From positions 310,001 through 374,000 of the forward strand of contig NZ_JAGGNW010000002.1 of assembly GCF_018614875.1 (NCBI RefSeq): a stretch of DNA of 64,000 nt, written 5' to 3'. The DNA comes from Variovorax paradoxus (lineage in GTDB: Bacteria; Pseudomonadota; Gammaproteobacteria; Burkholderiales; Burkholderiaceae_C). The position numbers were made by a program, and so were the translations under genes. This document shows positions 57,849-64,000 of the stretch, in pieces. How positions within the stretch are numbered: position 1 is the stretch's first letter; every line of letters begins with the position of its first letter. The notes under the pieces were generated by a model. That model saw nothing but the letters and a program-made list of their open reading frames with translations, was not told the origin of the DNA and ran no database searches.

Positions 57849-58897
57849 GGCGTGCCGGCGGGGGGCCGGGTGGGCCAGCCCGCCAGGTGGCGTTCGGCAA
57901 TCCCGGCCAGCGCAGTGATCCATGCGGGGCTGTCGTTGAGGCAGGGGATGTAGCTGAAGGCCTCGCCGCCCGCGTGCATGAAGGCCTCGCGGCCCTCCAT
58001 GGCAATTTCTTCCAGCGTTTCGAGGCAGTCGGCCGGAAAGCCTGGGCACACCACGTCGATCTGCTTCACGCCGCTCGCGCCGAGTTCGCGCAGGGTCGGT
58101 TCCGTGTAGGGCTCGAGCCATTTGGCGCGGCCGAAACGCGACTGGAAGGTCACACGGTAGCGGGTCTCCGCCAGGCCGAGCCGCGCCGCGAGCAGGCGCG
58201 CGGTTTCGAGGCACTGCGCCTGGTACGGATCGCCGAGCGCGATGTTGCGCACCGGAATGCCATGGAAGCTCATCAGCAGCACCTCGCCGCGGCCCTCGGT
58301 CTTCCAGTGGCGCTCGATGCCTTGCGCCAGCGCCTCGATGTAGCCCGCGTCGTCGTGGTACTGGTTGACGAAGCGGAACTCCGGAATGCGGCGCTGGCGG
58401 CGGCTCCAGTCGTTCACCGCATCGATCACGCTGGCCGTGGTGGTCGCCGAATACTGCGGATAGGCCTGCAGCACCAGCACGCGCGTTGCGCCTTCGGCCC
58501 GCAGCGCATCCAGGCGCGAAGCGATCGACGGGCTGGCGTAGCGCATGGCATCCCGCACCGTCACGCGGTGGCCGCGCTCTCCCAACCAGCCAGCGAGCAG
58601 GATGGCCTGCTTGCGGGTCCACACCTTCAGCGGCGAACCCTCGGTCATCCAGATGCTCGCGTACTTGGCGGCCGACCTGGCGGGGCGCACGCGCAGGATG
58701 ATGCCGTGCAGGATCAGGGCCCAGAGCAGCCTGGGAATCTCGACCACGCGCGGGTCGCCGAGAAACTCCGCAAGATAGGGTCGGACGGCGGCCGCGGTGG
58801 GGGCGTCCGGCGAGCCCAGGTTGCACCAGAGGATGGCGGTGCGTTCGATGGTTCGTTCGGCGGCGATGGAACCGTGGTTCCCATTGTCTTGAGGCAT
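57830..58897 (-). CDS. hemH: Ferrochelatase
   Basis: A 355-residue ferrochelatase, inserting iron into protoporphyrin IX, the last step of haem synthesis. Motifs: ILWCNLGSPDAPT near the N-terminus, LQAYPQYSATTTASV, LLMSFHGIPVRNI with the catalytic His, the signature-like RVTFQSRFGRAKWLEPYTEPTL and VCPGFPADCLETLEEI. The start at MPQDNGNH lies 16 bp from the divergent HAD gene, so the two promoters must overlap the coding ends. The C-terminus is slightly longer than average. Confidence 0.95.
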   Translation of the reverse strand: MPQDNGNHGSIAAERTIERTAILWCNLGSPDAPTAAAVRPYLAEFLGDPRVVEIPRLLWALILHGIILRVRPARSAAKYASIWMTEGSPLKVWTRKQAILLAGWLGERGHRVTVRDAMRYASPSIASRLDALRAEGATRVLVLQAYPQYSATTTASVIDAVNDWSRRQRRIPEFRFVNQYHDDAGYIEALAQGIERHWKTEGRGEVLLMSFHGIPVRNIALGDPYQAQCLETARLLAARLGLAETRYRVTFQSRFGRAKWLEPYTEPTLRELGASGVKQIDVVCPGFPADCLETLEEIAMEGREAFMHAGGEAFSYIPCLNDSPAWITALAGIAERHLAGWPTRPPAGTPQNLPR

Positions 58898-58912
58898 GCG
58901 ATATTCTCGGGC

Positions 58913-59644
58913 ATGACCTCCGCTTCCACGGCGCCGGCAAGCGCCGCTCCTCTCGATATCAAGCGCATTTCGGCGATCTCGCTCGACCTGGACGACACCC
59001 TCTGGCCGATCTGGCCGACCATCGAGCGCGCCGAGACCGTGCTGCAGGAATGGCTGCTGCGCGAGGCCCCCAAGACCGCGTCGCTGCTGCTCACGCCGGG
59101 CGTCCTGCGCGAGCTTCGCGAAGCCACCGCCAAGGAGCGCTCCGACCTGGCGCACGACCTGAGCGCGCTGCGCCGCGAGTCGATCCGCGCAGCGCTGAAG
59201 CATGCGGGCGAAGACCCGGCGCTGGCCGATCCGGCCTTCGATGCTTTCTTTGCCGAACGCCAGCGCGTGACGCTCTACGAAGACGCCCTGCCGGCCCTCA
59301 AGTGGCTCAGCGAACGCTATCCGCTGGTGGCGGTTTCGAACGGCAATGCGGACATCCACCTGACCGGCGTCGGCCGTTGGTTTCGCACCGCGTTCAACGC
59401 CCGCGCGTTCGGCAGCGGCAAGCCGCATGCACCGATCTTCCGTGCCGCGGCCGCGTCGGTCGGCCTGCTGCCGAAGGACGTGCTGCACGTGGGCGACGAC
59501 GCGGAGCTCGACGTGGTCGGTGCGCTCAACGCCGGCATGCAGGCGGCCTGGCTGGTGCGCGACGAGCGCCCCTGGGTGCATGGCGCGCGGCCGCAGCTGA
59601 TCGTGCCGAACCTGCACGCACTGTGCATGGCGCTTGGCGCCTGA
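58913..59644 (+). CDS. HAD-superfamily hydrolase
   Basis: A 243-residue HAD phosphatase of subfamily IA. Motif I is SLDLDDTLWPIWP (nucleophile Asp about residue 25), motif II AVSNGNAD, motif III Lys in GSGKPHAPIF, and motif IV HVGDDAELDVVGALNAG. The substrate is unknown; close homologues are called putative hydrolases of the YigB type, which in Escherichia coli acts on FMN. It starts 15 nt from hemH, divergently. An Ala-rich N-terminal stretch of 15 residues precedes the core. Confidence 0.87.
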   Translation: MTSASTAPASAAPLDIKRISAISLDLDDTLWPIWPTIERAETVLQEWLLREAPKTASLLLTPGVLRELREATAKERSDLAHDLSALRRESIRAALKHAGEDPALADPAFDAFFAERQRVTLYEDALPALKWLSERYPLVAVSNGNADIHLTGVGRWFRTAFNARAFGSGKPHAPIFRAAAASVGLLPKDVLHVGDDAELDVVGALNAGMQAAWLVRDERPWVHGARPQLIVPNLHALCMALGA

Positions 59645-59645
59645 A

Positions 59646-59951
59646 CTACGCGAACACGGGTCGGAAGAAACTGCGCTCGTAGCTCAGGATGCACCGCGTG
59701 TCCTCGGCGTACCTGAAGGCGGCCTGGCAGTCGGCGTCTTGCATCGAATCAGCACGGTACTGCTCGTACGCGGCCAGGCTGGGAAAGCTGAACATCGCCA
59801 GCGCCACGTTGTTTGCGCCTTCCGACGGCAGGAAGTAGCCATGGTGCTGGCCGCCGAACTTCTCGACCAGCGGAATCCACAGCTTGCCGTAGTGCTCGAA
59901 TTCCTTGAGCTTGTAGGGATCGACGATGTAGCGCAGATAGCAGGTGACCAT
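59646..59951 (-). CDS. NIPSNAP family protein
   Basis: A 101-residue protein with one ferredoxin-like alpha/beta-barrel of the NIPSNAP family: MVTCYLRYIVDPYKLKEFEHYGKLWIPLVEKFGGQHHGYFLPSEG, and a C-terminal SYERSFFRPVFA. It may be a dimeric stress-response or monooxygenase-like protein; no catalytic role is known. It ends one base after the convergent HAD stop. A GAAAGAACC site, not a strong one, precedes the ATG. Confidence 0.85.
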   Translation of the reverse strand: MVTCYLRYIVDPYKLKEFEHYGKLWIPLVEKFGGQHHGYFLPSEGANNVALAMFSFPSLAAYEQYRADSMQDADCQAAFRYAEDTRCILSYERSFFRPVFA

Positions 59952-60016
59952 GGTTCTTTCCGGGGGTGGTTGGCGATGGGGCCTCTGCGGATGCGGGCCC
60001 GTCGGACTCGGGTTCT

Positions 60017-60319
60017 TCAGTCCAGCGCGAACTGCCCGCGAAATGCCGCGCAGAAGTCGGCGCTGCCGCTGAGCGAGAAGGTCACCGTGTCCAGGTCCGG
60101 CGTTTCGCGGGTCTGCTGCAGGTCGAAGTCCCAGGCCGCCCCGTCGTCCAGGGCGCCGCGCGCATCGGGAAAGGTGGCATCCGCCCAGGCCAGCACCTGC
60201 GCGATCTCGGCAAGCACTTCGTGTGTTCGTGCGGGCGCCGTCGAGGCCATGGCATCGAAGGTGCCGTGGCCCTCGGTGTCTTCGCTGTAGTCGAAATCGA
60301 GGTAGCGCAGTTCGGTCAT
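60017..60319 (-). CDS. Small protein of unknown function coupled to hpnE
   Basis: A 100-residue acidic protein starting MTELRYLDFDYSEDTEGHGTF, with a Trp/Phe-rich centre (AAWDFDLQQTRE) and ending FRGQFALD. No family recognised. It overlaps the hpnE stop (ATGA), so it is translated with the squalene genes, but nothing in its sequence suggests an enzyme or membrane protein. Probably real because of the coupling and normal codon use. Confidence 0.72.
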   Translation of the reverse strand: MTELRYLDFDYSEDTEGHGTFDAMASTAPARTHEVLAEIAQVLAWADATFPDARGALDDGAAWDFDLQQTRETPDLDTVTFSLSGSADFCAAFRGQFALD

Positions 60320-61575
60320 GATGTTGTCGATGCGTGGGCGGCGGCCAGTCCGCTGCGGACCGCGCCTTCGAGTGTGGCAGGGTAGGGGCCTTCGGTGTAG
60401 TCGCCGCAGGCCTGAAGGCCGGGTGCGATGCGCATTGGCGGGCGTGCGAGCGCGGGTGTGCAGGCAAAGGTGGCGCGCTTCTCGACCACGGTCTGCACGG
60501 CTTGCAGCGCGGTCTGGCCCAGTTGGATTGCGGCCTGTGCCATCGCCTGATGTTCCAGCGCTTCGCGCGGCGTTTCGTTCGCGCTCACCACCATGGCAAG
60601 CACGCCTGCCGGCCCGCCGAGCTGGCCGCGATCGAACACGAATTGCGCCGGCGCGGTGGCGGGATGGCTGCGCAGCGCCAGCATCGGTTGGGCGAGCGGC
60701 GAGGCGCCGCGCAGATAGACCGTGGCAATGGCCTCGAAGCGCAGCGCCTCGGTGGCTTCGCACCAGCGGTCCGCTGCCAGGCCGGACGCGCGAACGAGCC
60801 GCGCCGCGTCCCATGGCGCACAAGCCAGAACGACGTGGTCGAAGTGCTCGCCGTCGACTCGCCATGCCGCGCCCTCGGGCCAGATGGCGTGCACGCGGAT
60901 ACCGATGCGCAGCGTTGCGTCGTGCTGCGCGAGCCAGGCCAGGGCTGCATCGGGAAACAGCGCGCCCAGATCGACGCGCGGCAGCAGCAGGTCCGCGCCG
61001 CCGCTGCCGCTGAAGAGCGCGTCGTGCAGCACCCGCAGGAACACCTCGCCGCTCGACTGATCGACCGGCGTGTTGAGCGCGGAAACACACAGCGGCTCGA
61101 TCAGTTCCTCCATCACGCGCGGCGTGAGGCCGGCGCAGAGCGCGGCAACGGTGGTGCCAGGGGCGCAGCGAAACCCGCGCCGGCGCCATCGCAAGGCGGT
61201 GCGCAGCAGCGTGGACTTGTCCCGCCAGGTCCAGCCGCGCGCCGTGAAGATGCCGGCCAGCAGATCGAGCGGCGCGGGCAGCCGCGGCAGCTTCAGGCCG
61301 CCGCCATCGGCAAAGCGCAGCGAGAGCGGCATGCGCAGCAGCGCGCTGTCGAGGTCGACGCCCACTTCGCGCATCAGCTTCAGCGTGGCGGCGTAGGCGC
61401 CGATCAGGATGTGCTGCCCGTTGTCGAGCGCCAGCCCGTGCATGTTGTCGACGCGGCGCGCGCGGCCGCCCGCCATGTGGGCTGCTTCGTACAGCGTCAC
61501 GGCCTGGCCGAGCCGAGTGGCTTCGACGGCACAGGCAAGCCCGGCCCAGCCGGCACCGATGACGGCCGTTCTCAA
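60316..61575 (-). CDS. hpnE: Hydroxysqualene dehydroxylase / FAD-dependent desaturase-like HpnE
   Basis: A 419-residue flavoprotein. The N-terminal dinucleotide-binding motif is TAVIGAGWAGLACAVEA, then LYEAAHMAGGRARR. C-terminal QACGDYTEGPYPATLEGAVRSGLAAA is the family's FAD-binding end. HpnE reduces hydroxysqualene to squalene in the three-enzyme bacterial route. No ATG is available; a TTG at 61575 overlaps the hpnD stop (TTGA) and has GGGGAG 4-5 nt upstream, so it is the likely start. Middle gene of a tightly coupled leftward operon. Confidence 0.9.
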   Translation of the reverse strand: MRTAVIGAGWAGLACAVEATRLGQAVTLYEAAHMAGGRARRVDNMHGLALDNGQHILIGAYAATLKLMREVGVDLDSALLRMPLSLRFADGGGLKLPRLPAPLDLLAGIFTARGWTWRDKSTLLRTALRWRRRGFRCAPGTTVAALCAGLTPRVMEELIEPLCVSALNTPVDQSSGEVFLRVLHDALFSGSGGADLLLPRVDLGALFPDAALAWLAQHDATLRIGIRVHAIWPEGAAWRVDGEHFDHVVLACAPWDAARLVRASGLAADRWCEATEALRFEAIATVYLRGASPLAQPMLALRSHPATAPAQFVFDRGQLGGPAGVLAMVVSANETPREALEHQAMAQAAIQLGQTALQAVQTVVEKRATFACTPALARPPMRIAPGLQACGDYTEGPYPATLEGAVRSGLAAAHASTTS

Positions 61576-62411
61576 ATGCTCCCCAGGGCCTGGACTTTCC
61601 ACGCGAGCCAGAACTTGCGCACGGGCGTCAGGCTCACGCGCTGGTTCAGCACCTGGAAGTTGTCGCGCTCGATCTCGCGCAGCAGCGTGCGGTAGATGCT
61701 GGCCATCATGAGGCCGGGCTTCTGGGCGCGGCGGTCCGCGGCGGGCAGCAGGGCGAGCGCTTCGTCGTACGCCGCATGCGCGCGCTCGGCCTGGAACTTC
61801 ATGAGCGCCACGAAGCGTTCCGAATGCACGCGGTTGAGAATCTCGTGCGCCTTGACGTCGAATTTCTGCAGCTCGTTCACGGGCAGGTAGATGCGGCCGC
61901 GCAGCGCGTCTTCGCCCACGTCGCGAATGATGTTGGTGAGCTGCAGCGCCAGGCCGAGCTTGTGCGCATAGGCGGTGGTCTGCGGATCGGTCTGGCCGAA
62001 GATGCGCGCCGCGACTTCGCCCACCACGCCGGCCACCAGGTGGCAGTAGCGCGCGAGGCCGGGGAAGTCGAGATAGCGGGTCTGGTCGAGGTCCATCTGG
62101 CAGCCGTCGATCACCTCGTGGAGCTGGCGCGGCTCGATGCCGTAGGCGGCGGCATGCGGCACCAGCGCCTGCATCACGGGATGGCGCGGCGGGCCCGAGA
62201 AGGACTGCGCCACCTCGGTGCGCCACCAGGCCAGCTTGGTGGCGGCCACGCCGGGGTCGCTGACCTCGTCGACCACGTCGTCGATCTCGCGGCAGAAGGC
62301 ATAGAACGCGGTGATCGCGGCACGCCGCGGCTTGGGGAGGAACAGAAACGCGTAATAGAAACTGCTGCCCGAGGCGGCGGCCTTGTCCTGTACGTATTGC
62401 TCGGGAGTCAT
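61572..62411 (-). CDS. hpnD: Presqualene diphosphate synthase HpnD
   Basis: A 279-residue trans-isoprenyl diphosphate synthase condensing two farnesyl diphosphates to presqualene diphosphate. Aspartate motifs are FCREIDDVVDEV (about residues 42-53) and the second IRDVGEDALRGRIYLP. DQTRYLDF and FQAERAHAAYDEAL are typical. It overlaps hpnE at its 3' end and hpnC at its 5' end by 4 nt each. Start MTPEQYV chosen. Confidence 0.92.
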   Translation of the reverse strand: MTPEQYVQDKAAASGSSFYYAFLFLPKPRRAAITAFYAFCREIDDVVDEVSDPGVAATKLAWWRTEVAQSFSGPPRHPVMQALVPHAAAYGIEPRQLHEVIDGCQMDLDQTRYLDFPGLARYCHLVAGVVGEVAARIFGQTDPQTTAYAHKLGLALQLTNIIRDVGEDALRGRIYLPVNELQKFDVKAHEILNRVHSERFVALMKFQAERAHAAYDEALALLPAADRRAQKPGLMMASIYRTLLREIERDNFQVLNQRVSLTPVRKFWLAWKVQALGSI

Positions 62412-63319
62412 CGGAGGGGCGCTTTCATGGGCGGCAATTGTCTCCGCATCCGCAGGGCCCGCCAGGCCAGCAGCGGGGCATCGGCCTTGCCGATCTTCGG
62501 GCGCTGCGAAAAGGTGTCGAAGCCCAGGTCCTCGATCTTGTCGAGAATGCGCAGGCCGCCCTGGACGACGAAGCGCAGCTCCCAGCCGGCGCGGCCGGGC
62601 AGGCGGTGGACCAGCGGCGCGCCCTGGGCCATCAGCTCGCGCGCCCATGCGCTTTCGACGGCGATCAGGTTGATGGCTTCATGCGGCGGCGGCGCGTCGG
62701 CCAGGGGCATGAAGACCTTGAAGCTCTCGCGCGTCAGGCCGCGCCGCGCGCAGTCGGCCAGCGGCAGATAGAAGCGGCCGCGCGGCAGGTCCACGCTCGG
62801 GTCCTGCCAGAAATTGATGAGCTGCAGCGCGCTGCAGATGGCGTCGCTTTGCGCCAGCGCCTGTGCATCGTTCACGCCGTAGAGGTGCAGCAGCAGGCGG
62901 CCGATCGGGTTCGCGGAGCGGCGGCAGTAGTCGAGCAGCTCGGCGCGGTCGGCATAGGCTCCGCCGTCGCGGGTCTTCTCGATGTCCTGCATGAAGGCGT
63001 TCAGCAGGTCGGCGAGCAGCTGTTCGAGGAGCTTGAATTGCGAGATGCTGTGGGCGAGCGGGCCGAACACCTGCGGCCAGCGCGAGGAGGCCGGCGCGCT
63101 GCCGCGGGCAGCGGCTGCCAGTTCTTCGCGGTAGTGGCGCAGGTCGGCCAGCCGCTGGTCGGGCGAGGCATTGCCTTCGTCCGCGATGTCGTCAGCGGTT
63201 CGCGCGAAATGGTAGATGGCGGCAATCGGCGGCCGCAGGTGCGGCGGACACAGCCAGGAGGCCACGGGGAAATTCTCGTAATGCGCCGGCGGCGCGGCAA
63301 TGTGGGGTGGTGCAGACAC
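62408..63319 (-). CDS. hpnC: Hydroxysqualene synthase HpnC
   Basis: A 303-residue squalene-synthase-fold enzyme converting presqualene diphosphate to hydroxysqualene. First Asp motif [12 protein letters not shown] (about residues 38-49); second [18 protein letters not shown]. It also contains HYRE and the C-terminal [17 protein letters not shown]. First gene of the hpnCDE operon, divergent from kup with 70 bp between. No cyclase (shc) gene lies in the window, so whether hopanoids are made is not shown. Confidence 0.92.
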   Translation of the reverse strand: MSAPPHIAAPPAHYENFPVASWLCPPHLRPPIAAIYHFARTADDIADEGNASPDQRLADLRHYREELAAAARGSAPASSRWPQVFGPLAHSISQFKLLEQLLADLLNAFMQDIEKTRDGGAYADRAELLDYCRRSANPIGRLLLHLYGVNDAQALAQSDAICSALQLINFWQDPSVDLPRGRFYLPLADCARRGLTRESFKVFMPLADAPPPHEAINLIAVESAWARELMAQGAPLVHRLPGRAGWELRFVVQGGLRILDKIEDLGFDTFSQRPKIGKADAPLLAWRALRMRRQLPPMKAPLR

Positions 63320-63389
63320 GCGGCGATTGTCCGCGACGCACGGCGCGGACTATGCTCGTGGCGTTGCCACACCCCCCACTTCTTTTTTC

Positions 63390-64000
63390 ATGAATGCACC
63401 CATGCCGGTTCCCGCCGCTCCGAGTCCAGCGCACAGCGAGGCATCTCACGCGGCAGGGCCGGGCCTGATGATCGCGGCGCTGGGGGTCGTTTTCGGCGAC
63501 ATCGGCACTTCACCGCTCTATGCCTTCAAGGAAACGCTGAACCCCGAGCACGGCGTGGCGTTCACGCCCGATGCGGTGCTGGGCCTGCTCTCGCTCATCT
63601 TCTGGGGCCTCATGTTCGTGATCACGCTCAAGTACGTGGTGTTCGTGCTGCGCGCCGACCACGACGGCGAGGGCGGCATTCTTGCCCTGCAGGCGCTCGC
63701 GCGCAATGCGGCCGGAGGCCCGGGGGCGCGGCCGTGGCTGTGGAACGCCATCGGGGTGCTCGGCCTGGTCGGCGCGGCCATGTTCTATGGCGACAGCCTG
63801 ATCACGCCGGCCATTTCCGTCCTGTCGGCGGTCGAGGGGCTTGAGGTGCAGGCGCCGGTGCTGCAGCGCGTGGTGATTCCGATCACCATCCTCATCCTGC
63901 TTGGGCTCTTCGCGGTGCAGCGCAAGGGAACGGGCGTGGTGGGCAAGGTGTTCGGGCCGGTCATGCTGCTGTGGTTTCTGGTGCTGGCGGTCGCGGGCGG
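63390..64000 (+). CDS. kup: Kup-family low-affinity potassium transporter, N-terminal part
   Basis: The first 203 residues of a K+/H+ symporter of the Kup/HAK/KT family, cut by the window end. The N-terminal signature [24 protein letters not shown] is clear; then several helices, [16 protein letters not shown], and [27 protein letters not shown]. Full-length Kup is about 620 residues. Start MNAPMPV at 63390, overlapping a TGA in another frame; a second Met at 63402 is possible. The reading frame is open to the end of the window. Confidence 0.93.
   Translation, partial: MNAPMPVPAAPSPAHSEASHAAGPGLMIAALGVVFGDIGTSPLYAFKETLNPEHGVAFTPDAVLGLLSLIFWGLMFVITLKYVVFVLRADHDGEGGILALQALARNAAGGPGARPWLWNAIGVLGLVGAAMFYGDSLITPAISVLSAVEGLEVQAPVLQRVVIPITILILLGLFAVQRKGTGVVGKVFGPVMLLWFLVLAVAG

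Overview
The window is GC-rich and densely packed, with many genes overlapping by 4 nt. It reads as a chromosomal segment of a betaproteobacterium of the Comamonadaceae, most likely Variovorax or a close relative. This rests on the red-type (form IC) RuBisCO operon with cbbX, the tctCBA/tctDE and Bug-protein genes, the hpnCDE squalene genes and the REP-like intergenic repeats. The genus is inferred, not proven. No rRNA, tRNA, CRISPR array, integrase or transposase was seen.

Region 1 (1-19.7 kb) is a PQQ and alcohol-oxidation locus. A truncated pqqE enters from the left and converges on a long leftward cluster. In transcription order this is xoxF, xoxG (cytochrome c), xoxJ, two unknown exported proteins, a YVTN beta-propeller, mxaD, then mxaR-S-A-C-K-L. 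The dehydrogenase carries the Asp-x-Asp motif of lanthanide-dependent XoxF and there is no mxaI, yet the maturation module classically linked to calcium methanol dehydrogenase is complete. Across a 533-bp divergent region a rightward cluster encodes an ABC ATPase, a beta-propeller, a periplasmic binding protein, an ABC-2 permease, a Bug-type binding protein and a TonB-dependent receptor. Its composition resembles lanthanide-uptake (lut) clusters.

Region 2 (19.7-31.1 kb) is a Calvin-Benson operon: divergent cbbR, then cbbL-S-X-Y-E-Z-F-P-T-A, lacking cbbG and cbbK. With XoxF next door the strain may run autotrophic growth on methanol-derived CO2 (inference). cbbZ ends in an (ACG)9 microsatellite encoding nine threonines.

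Region 3 (31.1-40.4 kb) holds an ABC exporter, a lipoprotein, PPK2, an Hsp15-like S4 protein and a tripartite tricarboxylate transporter (tctCBA) divergent from its two-component system. A roughly 700-bp imperfect inverted repeat (40447-41152) fills the convergent gap after tctA.

Region 4 (41.1-47.7 kb) is an RND efflux operon (TetR, NodT-type outer membrane factor, fusion protein, HAE1 pump) with a perfect 16-bp palindromic operator.

Region 5 (47.8-57.3 kb) is the most unusual. A PAS/AAA+ sigma-54 activator lies upstream of a -24/-12 promoter that drives a branched-chain-type ABC transporter. That transporter operon also contains a secreted polyhydroxyalkanoate depolymerase-like enzyme and ends with an intracellular alpha/beta hydrolase. 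This suggests a depolymerise-import-hydrolyse module. A REP-type double hairpin interrupts the operon.

Region 6 (57.3-64 kb) holds a DUF1993 protein, ferrochelatase, a HAD phosphatase, a NIPSNAP protein, a small unknown gene, hpnE-D-C (squalene synthesis) and the start of kup.
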